Shown here in pieces: positions 1 through 6,904 of a stretch of DNA of 64,000 bases. The notes under the pieces were generated by a model. The model saw only the letters and a list, made by a program, of their open reading frames with translations. It did no database searches and was not told where the DNA came from. Source of the DNA: Sphaerobacter thermophilus DSM 20745 (GTDB taxonomy: Bacteria > Chloroflexota > Chloroflexia > Thermomicrobiales > Thermomicrobiaceae); NCBI RefSeq assembly GCF_000024985.1, contig NC_013523.1, forward strand, positions 1,612,001 through 1,676,000, written 5' to 3'. Positions within the stretch are counted from its first letter, which is position 1, and each line of letters starts with the position of its first letter. The position numbers and the translations under genes are program-made.

Positions 1-1
1 G

Positions 2-634
2 TTCTTCGTCGATACCGCTACCGAGCAGGTGATGATCGACAGCACGCTCTGCGGCACCTGCCCCGGCCCCTGCGTGAACTTCTGCGACCGCTACGCGATC
101 CGCTACACCCCGGACCCGGATGAGTTCGAGGTCCTCAAGGCGCGTACCCTCGGCGAGATGACCGAGGCCGAAGCGGCAGAGGCACTGGCCAGGCGCAAGG
201 AGGAGCGCGCCGCGGCGAAAGCGGCGGAGGAAGCCGCGAAGAAGGCGGTCATCGAGGCCACGACCGCTACCTTCGACGACCAGGTCCTGAAGGCGGACCT
301 CCCGGTGGTCGTCGACTTCTGGGCACCGTGGTGCGGTCCCTGCAAGATGATGGCGCCGGTTTTCGAGCGGCTTGCCGAGCAGTACCGCGGTCTGGTGCGG
401 TTCGTCAAGGTGAACGTCGACCAGGAGCCGTCACTGGCGATGCGGTACCGTGTGCAGGGGATCCCGACCCTGGCCTTCTTCTGGCAGGGCAAGCTCGTCA
501 ACATCCACGTGGGCGCACTGCCGGAGTCCGCGTTGCAGACGGCCGTCTACCAGTTCCTCAGCGCGGTCCGTGCCCAGCAGCAACAGCAACAGGAGCAGCC
601 GGCTTCAACGGCGGAAACCGTCCAGGAGGGCTGA
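2..634 (+). CDS. Thioredoxin-domain protein with N-terminal cysteine cluster (5' end outside window)
   Basis: The frame is open from base 2, so the true start lies to the left. The visible C-terminal half is a thioredoxin fold with the redox motif WCGPC and the cis-proline motif GIPT, implying thiol-disulfide exchange in the cytoplasm. Before it sits CGTCPGPCVNFC (C-x2-C-x3-C-x3-C), which could bind metal or an Fe-S cluster, then an Ala/Glu/Lys-rich helix. The C-terminus is a glutamine-rich tail. The gene ends 1 base before the next gene, so the two are probably co-transcribed. The thioredoxin call is firm; the role of the cysteine cluster is inference. Confidence 0.85.
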   Translation, partial: FFVDTATEQVMIDSTLCGTCPGPCVNFCDRYAIRYTPDPDEFEVLKARTLGEMTEAEAAEALARRKEERAAAKAAEEAAKKAVIEATTATFDDQVLKADLPVVVDFWAPWCGPCKMMAPVFERLAEQYRGLVRFVKVNVDQEPSLAMRYRVQGIPTLAFFWQGKLVNIHVGALPESALQTAVYQFLSAVRAQQQQQQEQPASTAETVQEG

Positions 635-635
635 C

Positions 636-1346
636 GTGGCCGCGCCGGTGTTTCGCATCGCTCCCGAGGTGTTCGACCTCGTCCCCACGGCCCGGTTCTA
701 CGCCGTGGTCGTGCGTGGGATCGACAACACCCGCGGCGTCGCCGAAGCAGCCACGCGGCTGGCGGAAGCGACGGCCGCGGGCCGCGAGGCCTTCGTCGGC
801 CGTGACCCGAAGGCGGTCCCTGAGATCGCGGTCTGGCGCGACGCCTTCGGCGCCCGTGGCTGGACACCGAGCAAGTACCTGAGCTCCATCGAAGCCCTGG
901 TGCGACGCGCCGTTAAGACCGGGAGCATCCCCAGCATCAACCCGGCCGTCGACCTGGGCAACGCCGCATCCCTCACGTACCTCGTCCCCATCGGCGCGCA
1001 CGACCTCGGCTCCGCCCCCGACGGGCTCTCCGTCCGGCTCGCCGAACCGGACGACGTTTTCCGCCCGATGGGGGACGCGCCAGACGAAACCCCCGACCCG
1101 GGCGAGATCGTCTACGCCCACGGCAATGACATCCGGACGCGCCGCTGGGTCTGGCGCCAGAGCCGTACCGGCCTGGTGAACCCGGAGACGACCGACTTGC
1201 TCTACCCGATCGACGCCTTCGCCGGGACCACCGACACCGCCGCCCGACAGGCGGCGGAGATGCTCTGCGAGATGGTGCCGGCGATCCTGGGCGGGCACGC
1301 GACGCTGGCATCCCTCGACGCTTTTCACCCTGAACTCACGGAATGA
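636..1346 (+). CDS. B3/B4 tRNA-binding domain protein
   Basis: About 236 residues, start GTG at 636 preceded by CAGGAGGG. The sequence resembles stand-alone B3/4 domains, related to the editing region of phenylalanyl-tRNA synthetase beta: a helical N-terminal half, then NPAVDLGNAASLTYLVPIG and later a conserved DIRTRRWVWRQ stretch. Stand-alone members are thought to act on aminoacyl-tRNA or similar ligands, but no reaction is established. It follows the thioredoxin-domain gene with almost no spacing. Confidence 0.75.
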   Translation: MAAPVFRIAPEVFDLVPTARFYAVVVRGIDNTRGVAEAATRLAEATAAGREAFVGRDPKAVPEIAVWRDAFGARGWTPSKYLSSIEALVRRAVKTGSIPSINPAVDLGNAASLTYLVPIGAHDLGSAPDGLSVRLAEPDDVFRPMGDAPDETPDPGEIVYAHGNDIRTRRWVWRQSRTGLVNPETTDLLYPIDAFAGTTDTAARQAAEMLCEMVPAILGGHATLASLDAFHPELTE

Positions 1347-1399
1347 CCCGTCTGCGGCGGCGCGTCGACCACCCACTCCTCGTGCCATGAGACACGAGA

Positions 1400-1446
1400 A
1401 CGCCCCGGCACGTCGTTGGAGCATCACCGACGGCACGCCGGGGCGT
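1400..1446. terminator. Hairpin between convergent genes
   Basis: ACGCCCCGGC at 1400-1409 pairs perfectly with GCCGGGGCGT at 1437-1446, and an inner CGTCG/CGACG pair extends the structure. It lies between the rightward B3/4 gene and the leftward metQ. No long T-run follows, so termination is inferred from position and stem strength. Confidence 0.5.
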
Positions 1447-1462
1447 CGTGCTTCCAACCAAT

Positions 1463-2314
1463 CTAGAAGGCAGCCACCACCGAGCCCTCGTACTTCTCGT
1501 TGATGAAGTCCCGCACCTCGTCCCGGTTCAGGAGTTCAGCAAGAACCTTCACCGCCGGGTCGTTCTCATGGCCACGGAGGACCGCCAGCACGTTGGCATA
1601 GGGGTTGTCGATCGCGGACTCGCGGATGATGGCATCGTCCTTCGGCTTGAACCCGGCCGTCATCGCGTAGTTCCCGTTGATCACCGCCAGATCAACATCG
1701 TCGAGCGCGCGCGGGATCTGTGCCGCCTCCAACTCGCGTATGGTGAGGTTCTTCGGGTTGTCGACGATGTCCCGGACAGTCGGCGTCAGGCCGACGCCTT
1801 CTTTCAGCGTGATCAGCCCCTCGGACTGGAGCAGCAGCAGCGCCCGCCCACCGTTCGTGGCGTCGTTGGGAATTGCGATCTCGGCACCATCCGGCAGCTC
1901 GTCGATGCTCTTGATCTTCTTAGAGTACGCACCGATCGGGTTGATGTGGACCGGCACGACCGCCACGAGATCGATGCCATGCTGCTTCGCGAAGTCCTCC
2001 ATGTAGGGGACGTGCTGAAAGAAATTGGCGTCCAGCTCGCCGTCTCGGAGTGCGAGGTTCGGGGCCACGTAGTCGGTAAACTCGATGATCTCGAGTTCCA
2101 GTCCCGCCTGAGGCGCCAGGTTCTCCTGGACAAAGCGCAGGATGTCGCCGGCCGGAACCGGGGTGACACCCACCCGAAGCCGCAGCGGCGTGTTCTCGGC
2201 GGCCACGGCGGCGTTATCGCTCTGGTTCGATGTTGCGTCGTCGCCACCGCACGCTGTCAGGACCAGACTCACCACAAGAATCAGAGCGAGGACCGCGTTT
2301 CTTGTTCGACTCAT
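1463..2314 (-). CDS. metQ: D-methionine ABC transporter substrate-binding lipoprotein MetQ
   Basis: 283 residues from ATG at 2314. The start begins a classical lipoprotein signal: MSRTRN, a hydrophobic segment and the lipobox LTAC, so the mature protein is anchored outside the membrane. The body is NlpA/MetQ type: RVGVTPVPAGDILRF near the mature N-terminus, ANFFQHVPYM, IAIPNDATNGGRALLLLQ and a VINGNYA segment. It captures methionine for the MetNI permease. It is the last gene of metN-metI-metQ, under the SAM-I riboswitch upstream of metN. Confidence 0.95.
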   Translation of the reverse strand: MSRTRNAVLALILVVSLVLTACGGDDATSNQSDNAAVAAENTPLRLRVGVTPVPAGDILRFVQENLAPQAGLELEIIEFTDYVAPNLALRDGELDANFFQHVPYMEDFAKQHGIDLVAVVPVHINPIGAYSKKIKSIDELPDGAEIAIPNDATNGGRALLLLQSEGLITLKEGVGLTPTVRDIVDNPKNLTIRELEAAQIPRALDDVDLAVINGNYAMTAGFKPKDDAIIRESAIDNPYANVLAVLRGHENDPAVKVLAELLNRDEVRDFINEKYEGSVVAAF

Positions 2315-2392
2315 TGGAGAACTCACATCCCTCTCAAGTTCTTGACTTCCACCGTGCGCCGAGTCCCGCACGAGCACCCGGCGTCCGCCTCC

Positions 2393-3049
2393 TCAGCGGT
2401 GCTGGAGCCGCGCTGCGATTCGGTCTCCGACCCCCTGGACCACCTGCACCAGGATGATCAGCGTGACGACCGTGGCCACCATCACGTCGGTCTCGAAGCG
2501 TTGGTAGCCATAGCGGATCGCCAGGTCACCCAAGCCGCCGCCGCCGATCGCACCGGCCATGGCCGAGTGACCGATCAAGCCGATGAGTGTTATCGTCAGC
2601 CCGCGGACCAACCCGGGTAGCGCCTCGGGGATTAGCACTTTGGCCACGACTTGCCAGGAGTTGCAGCCCACCGCCTGCGCCATCTCGATCAGCCCCCGGT
2701 CCACCTCGCGCAGTGCGGTCTCTGCCACCCGCGCGTAGAAGGGGATCGCGGCGATGGAGAGCGGCACGATCGCGGCGGTACTGCCGAGCGACGTCTTGAC
2801 GATGGCCCGCGTGACCGGGATCAGCGCGACCATCAGGATGATGAAGGGGATTGAGCGCCCCAGGTTGACGATGCCGCTGAGCACACGGTTGACCAGGGGC
2901 GCCGGGAAGAGGCCACCGCGATCCGTAGCGATCAGCAGCACTCCGATCGGGAGCCCGCCGAGCACCGCAATCACGGCCGATACGCTGACCATGTAGAGCG
3001 TGGCGAACAGCGCTTCCCGGAGCGACGGCCACAGATCGAACCAGCCCAT
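2393..3049 (-). CDS. metI: Methionine ABC transporter permease MetI
   Basis: 218 residues from ATG at 3049, overlapping the metN stop by one base (TAATG), which suggests translational coupling. Several membrane segments are evident (LYMVSVSAVIAVLGG, SIPFIILMVALIPV, IGLIGHSAMAGAIGGGGLG). The EAA-type loop that contacts the ATPase is visible around IEMAQAVGCNSWQVV and the following helix. The length and motifs are typical of MetI. A longer in-frame start at 3088 would sit inside metN and is less likely. Confidence 0.95.
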   Translation of the reverse strand: MGWFDLWPSLREALFATLYMVSVSAVIAVLGGLPIGVLLIATDRGGLFPAPLVNRVLSGIVNLGRSIPFIILMVALIPVTRAIVKTSLGSTAAIVPLSIAAIPFYARVAETALREVDRGLIEMAQAVGCNSWQVVAKVLIPEALPGLVRGLTITLIGLIGHSAMAGAIGGGGLGDLAIRYGYQRFETDVMVATVVTLIILVQVVQGVGDRIAARLQHR

Positions 3050-4026
3050 TAGTGCACCTCCACGCCCAGGCCCTGGCCGCGGAGCCATTCCAGGGCTTCG
3101 TCGATCCGGTCCCCACTCAGCGCGACCTGGAGTTGACCGATCCGTTCGCCCTGCACCAGCTCAATGCTGCCACTCAGCACGTTCACGTCGACCGAGAACT
3201 GCCGGACGAGCGTCGTCATCACCGGCGCATCGGCGGCAGCCCCGACGAACGTCAACGTCGCGAGCAGACCATCGGGCCGATTGCCGTTGAGCGCCGGGCG
3301 TGGGAAGAGCGTCGTCGCCAGGTGCGATCCCGGTCGGCTCGCAAGTTCCGCCACAGTGCCGGACTCGACGATCCGACCGGCCTCGAGGACGGCCACGCGG
3401 TGGCAGATCTCCTTGACGACCCCCATCTCGTGGGTGATGAGGAGGATCGTCAAGCCGAGCCGCTGGTTCAGGTCACGCAGCAGTGCCAGGATCGACTGAG
3501 TCGTCTCGGGGTCGAGCGCCGACGTCGCCTCATCGGAGAGGAGCACCGCCGGCTCAGCCGCAAGCGCCCGCGCGATGCCGACCCGCTGCTTCTGGCCGCC
3601 GGAGAGTTGGGCTGGGTAGGCATCTGCCCGGTCCTCCAGCCCCACCAGGGCGAGCAGTTCCGCCACACGCCGTTGCCGCTCGCGGCGGGGATAGCCCATG
3701 ACTTCGAGCGGCAGCGCGACGTTCTCGGCGACCGTCCGCGAGCTGAGCAGGTTGAAGTGCTGGAAGATCATGCCAATGCGCTGGCGCGCACGGCGCAACT
3801 CAGCGCCCCGCAACCGGGTCATGTCCTGACCGTTGACCCGGACCACCCCGGAGGTCGGTCGCTCCAGGAGGTTGACGCAGCGGATCAGCGTGCTCTTTCC
3901 CGCGCCGCTCTGCCCGACGACGCCGAAGATCTCGCCGGGTCGGACCGTCAGGCTAACGCCGTCCAGCGCGACCACCGTCCGGTCCCGCTGGCGATACTCT
4001 TTCCGTAGGTTCTCGATTTCGATCAC
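3049..4026 (-). CDS. metN: Methionine import ATP-binding protein MetN
   Basis: 325 residues, start GTG at 4026 with GGGAGGAG upstream. ABC ATPase motifs in order: Walker [10 protein letters not shown], signature LSGGQKQR, Walker B in [12 protein letters not shown], and the switch histidine in [10 protein letters not shown]. The C-terminal ~80 residues form the NIL (ferredoxin-like) domain that senses methionine in MetN proteins. First gene of metN-metI-metQ; expression should fall when S-adenosylmethionine is abundant, because a SAM-I riboswitch and terminator lie upstream. Confidence 0.95.
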   Translation of the reverse strand: MIEIENLRKEYRQRDRTVVALDGVSLTVRPGEIFGVVGQSGAGKSTLIRCVNLLERPTSGVVRVNGQDMTRLRGAELRRARQRIGMIFQHFNLLSSRTVAENVALPLEVMGYPRRERQRRVAELLALVGLEDRADAYPAQLSGGQKQRVGIARALAAEPAVLLSDEATSALDPETTQSILALLRDLNQRLGLTILLITHEMGVVKEICHRVAVLEAGRIVESGTVAELASRPGSHLATTLFPRPALNGNRPDGLLATLTFVGAAADAPVMTTLVRQFSVDVNVLSGSIELVQGERIGQLQVALSGDRIDEALEWLRGQGLGVEVH

Positions 4027-4183
4027 CGATAGCGGTCTCCTCCCTCAAACGCACACCAGACCCGTTCGCGGCACAGCACGGCCCTGCACGGCCGCGTGAC
4101 GCCTCCGCGAAGCTCGGTGCGATATTCGGTTCGGTCAGCGGGAACGACCGTTGTCGGCCGACGTGGAGCGCGGCCGATCGGGA

Positions 4184-4228
4184 TTAGGGCGGCGCTGGGG
4201 AGTGCGGAGCGCTGATCGAGGCGACCAC
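4184..4228 (-). CDS. Possible 14-codon leader ORF upstream of metN
   Basis: Downstream of the riboswitch terminator and before metN, a strong AGGAGGAGGT is followed at suitable distance by GTG at 4228, giving a 14-residue frame (VVASISAPHSPAPP) that stops at 4184. It has no methionine or cysteine codons after the start. It may be a chance or translated leader; nothing else supports it. The rest of 4027-4330 holds no recognisable gene. Confidence 0.2.
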   Translation of the reverse strand: MVASISAPHSPAPP

Positions 4229-4330
4229 GATTCCCCTACCTCCTCCTTAGGACACGAGGCAATACGCCAGCCTGCGCGGACGCGGCGCTGGAGTATCACC
4301 ACAACGCGGACACATCTTGTCGTGGGGTAC

Positions 4331-4357
4331 AAAAAACCCCACACAACGGTGGAGGGG
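4331..4357 (-). terminator. Riboswitch-controlled intrinsic terminator
   Basis: Read leftward, CCCCTCCAC (4357-4349) and GTGTGGGG (4344-4337) form an imperfect stem followed by six T residues (4336-4331). It lies just after the SAM-I aptamer, as expected for the expression platform of a SAM-off switch. Confidence 0.8.
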
Positions 4358-4368
4358 TAGCAGGACTT

Positions 4369-4480
4369 CTACGCTCATCGTGCGGACATCTCGTCCGCCG
4401 GCATTGGCACCTGGCGCGCCGAGCGCGCTGGTTGCCGGGCTTCGCAGGGCCGGTCCCTCCACCACTCTGGATGAGCGTAG
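4369..4480 (-). promoter_or_regulatory. SAM-I (S-box) riboswitch aptamer
   Basis: On the minus strand, P1 is a perfect 10-bp pair, CTACGCTCAT (4480-4471) with ATGAGCGTAG (4378-4369). Between them are the family hallmarks: CATCCAGAGTGGTGGAGGGA, CCCTGCGAAGCCCGGCAACC and GGTGCCAATGCC. S-adenosylmethionine binding should favour the downstream terminator and shut off metNIQ. The match to the S-box consensus is essentially complete. Confidence 0.97.
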
Positions 4481-4503
4481 GTGGTATTCACTTGTCGGCC
4501 GGG

Positions 4504-4532
4504 AGAATACTCCGGCGCGCCAGAATTGTCAA
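4504..4532 (-). promoter_or_regulatory. Sigma70-type promoter for metNIQ
   Basis: Minus-strand TTGACA (4532-4527), 17-base spacer, TATTCT (4509-4504). Transcription would begin about 15 bases before the SAM-I aptamer. The -35 box is a perfect consensus. Confidence 0.8.
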
Positions 4533-4689
4533 GGAGACAGGGACGGCAGGTGCGTGTTCCCGCACGACCGACGCCAGTAACATGCGCTCCTCGATGCCAC
4601 CGCGCCGACCGCCCCGACGCCTGCCGCCCCTGCCATCCCTGGCGGTTTGGCAACCGCAGGCTGCCCCGGCGGGACAGGCCCACTCGGGT

Positions 4690-6003
4690 CTAGTACGAAA
4701 GGTCGTCGACGTCCGGGACCTCGCCGATCACGACATTGCCGAGGCTGCCGTCCTCAAGCCGCTCCACCCGTCGGATAACCACTTTCATGATCACATGCTG
4801 CGTCTCGGGGTGGAAGCGGAACTCGCCCATAGGTCCAGTGAACTGGACGTTGCGCAGCGCCTCGAGGAAGGCCGGCTTGTCCTCGATCGCCCCACCCGTG
4901 GCATCGAGCGCCTCGGCGATGACGCGGATCGCGAGGTAGCCCTGGTACTCGAGCTGCCCCGGCAGATGCCCGTAGCGCTCCCGGAACTGCTCGACGAACG
5001 CCTTGTTCTCGGGCGAGTCGTAGAGCGGTGCGTAGTTGTTGGACGTGACGATGTCCAGCGCGGCATCGCCGATCTGATCGAGGTACGCCTCGTCGGTGAG
5101 CTCACCGCCGCCGAAGAGCGGGAAGGCATCCCGCACCCCGAACTCGGCGTACTGGGTCACAAAGCGCACCGCGTCGGCGCTGCCGTACCAAGCCCAGACG
5201 GCATCGGCGTCGGCTTGCAGGATCCGCTGCAGGTACGGTCCGTAGTCTTGCGTGTGCAGCGGCGCGAGCACCTCGTCCACCACGGTGCCGCCGGCTTCCT
5301 CGAAGTGGCGTCGGAAGACCTCCAACCGCTCCTGGCCTGCCGCGTAGTCGAGCGTCGTCAACACGATCCGCCGGTATCCCAGGTTCTCGTATGCCCACGG
5401 TGCCAGCGGTGCGTCGTACTGTCCGTTGGCGTAGGAGACACGGAAGATGTACGGGCTCCGCAGTGCCGGATCGCGGGTCAACGTGGAGAGCGCCGCGTTG
5501 GAGATCACCCAGGGCGTTTCGCTCTCGACAATGATGTCGCGGACCGCCGCGGCCTCGTTGCTGAGGGTCACGCCAGTGATAATGTGAACGTTCTCCCGCT
5601 GCAGCAGCTCGCGAACCTTATTGATCGCCTGCTCGGGGTTCCCGCTAGAATCCGCGGTGATGATCTCGATGGGTCGGCCGCCGGCCTCGCCACCGATTTC
5701 GTCCAGGGCGAACTCCATCCCCTCGGTCAAGCTCCGCCCAAGCGAGGCGAAGTCACCCGTCAGGATAAGGACGGCACCAACCCGCACCGGTTCCGAGCTC
5801 GAGGGCGTCGCCGGAGTGGGCGACCCGGTAGCTGCTGTCGGGCTGGCACTTGCTGCGGCAGCCGTGGTCGGGCTGGCACTTGCTGCGGCAGCCGTGGTCG
5901 GGCTGGGTGTCGTCTCCTCGCCTCCGCCACACGCCGTCAACAGCCCACCCAACGTGAGACCGGACAATCCGGCGATGAACTGGCGACGAGTGATCCGATT
6001 CAC
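4690..6003 (-). CDS. Branched-chain amino acid-type ABC transporter substrate-binding lipoprotein
   Basis: 437 residues, GTG start at 6003 directly before NRITRRQFIAG, a twin-arginine-like motif followed by a hydrophobic stretch and lipobox LTAC. After a Ser/Thr/Pro/Ala linker comes a LivK-type periplasmic-binding fold: VRVGAVLILTGDFASLGRS, PIEIITADSSGNPEQAINKV and FIFRVSYANG-like segments. No permease or ATPase genes for this family are adjacent, so it is an orphan binding protein here or is served by components elsewhere. The ligand cannot be told from sequence. Confidence 0.85.
   Translation of the reverse strand: MNRITRRQFIAGLSGLTLGGLLTACGGGEETTPSPTTAAAASASPTTAAAASASPTAATGSPTPATPSSSEPVRVGAVLILTGDFASLGRSLTEGMEFALDEIGGEAGGRPIEIITADSSGNPEQAINKVRELLQRENVHIITGVTLSNEAAAVRDIIVESETPWVISNAALSTLTRDPALRSPYIFRVSYANGQYDAPLAPWAYENLGYRRIVLTTLDYAAGQERLEVFRRHFEEAGGTVVDEVLAPLHTQDYGPYLQRILQADADAVWAWYGSADAVRFVTQYAEFGVRDAFPLFGGGELTDEAYLDQIGDAALDIVTSNNYAPLYDSPENKAFVEQFRERYGHLPGQLEYQGYLAIRVIAEALDATGGAIEDKPAFLEALRNVQFTGPMGEFRFHPETQHVIMKVVIRRVERLEDGSLGNVVIGEVPDVDDLSY
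5837..5906 (-). repeat. 30-bp tandem repeat in the lipoprotein linker
   Basis: A 30-base unit beginning GTCGGGCTGGCACTTGCTGC occurs twice in perfect tandem (5837-5866, 5867-5896) with a third partial copy to 5906. It encodes a repeated 10-residue Ser/Pro/Thr/Ala linker just after the lipobox and is a likely site of length variation by slippage. Confidence 0.9.
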
Positions 6004-6112
6004 AGTCCAATCCCCCCCTCTCACTGCTACCAATTCCCCGACTCTCGTGTCAGAAAACGGGAGCAGTGCGGCGCCCGAAGCACTGCACCAGCACGGGTCT
6101 GACAACCAGTCC

Positions 6113-6877
6113 TCAGGATGATCGACGCTGGCGCCGCTCGAGGAATGCCCGGATCGCGCCCTGCGCCTCTTCCGTCTCAAAGACGCGCAGGAAGTGCTCG
6201 CGCTCGAAGGCCACTCCGGCATCCCACGGCATTTCCCGCCCGAGCCGGATCGCTGCCTTGGCAGCCTTCGTCGCGGCGGGCGAGTAGCTCGCGATCTCAT
6301 TCGCGAGGGCCATCGCTTCGTCGAAGTACCGGTCCGCCGGCACGACACGGTTCACCAGCCCCAGGCGCAGCGCTTCCTCAGCCGAGACCTCTCGGCCGGT
6401 CAAGACCATCTCCATCGCCAGCGGCTTGCTCAAGCGTCGGGCCAGGTGCTGGGTCCCGCCAGCGCCGGGGATCAGCCCGAGGCGAACCTCGGGGCTTGCG
6501 AAGCGTGCCGTCTCCGATGCCACGATGAGGTCGCACGCGAGCGCGAGCTCGAAGCCGCCTCCGAAAACGTAGCCCGACACGGCGGCGATCATCGGCTTAT
6601 CGAAGCCCCAGATCGTCGCCCACTGCGGGCGATCGGAACTTGCCCCGGTCAGATCCCGGGTTGTCACGCTCGCGAAGACATCGACGTCGGCGCCGACAGA
6701 GAACGCGCGCTCGCTTCCGGCCAGTACGACGACACGCACCTCGTCGTCGGCGCGTGCGTCCTCCAGTGCGCCGGCGATCTCGCGCATCATCTGCGGGTTG
6801 ATCGCGTTCAGCTTCTCGGGCCGGTTCAGTCGAATGACGAGGACGTGTCCCGTTCGCTCCGTCAGGATCGTCTCCAT
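6113..6877 (-). CDS. Enoyl-CoA hydratase/isomerase family protein
   Basis: 254 residues, the standard length for a stand-alone crotonase. Signatures: RLNRPEKLNAI near the N-terminus, AFSVGADV for the first oxyanion-hole region, then AAVSGYVFGGGFELALACD and PEVRLGLIPGAGGTQ carrying the positions of the two catalytic glutamates. It would hydrate 2-enoyl-CoA in beta-oxidation. It follows the acyl-CoA synthetase and dehydrogenase genes in the same direction, which fits a fatty-acid degradation operon. Confidence 0.92.
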   Translation of the reverse strand: METILTERTGHVLVIRLNRPEKLNAINPQMMREIAGALEDARADDEVRVVVLAGSERAFSVGADVDVFASVTTRDLTGASSDRPQWATIWGFDKPMIAAVSGYVFGGGFELALACDLIVASETARFASPEVRLGLIPGAGGTQHLARRLSKPLAMEMVLTGREVSAEEALRLGLVNRVVPADRYFDEAMALANEIASYSPAATKAAKAAIRLGREMPWDAGVAFEREHFLRVFETEEAQGAIRAFLERRQRRSS

Positions 6878-6904
6878 CCTTCGCTCCCGCTCCTTGAGCC
6901 GGTT

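Noticed and set aside
5837-5906. CRISPR-like spaced repeats
   Set aside because: The units are directly tandem with no spacers and are in frame within a lipoprotein linker.
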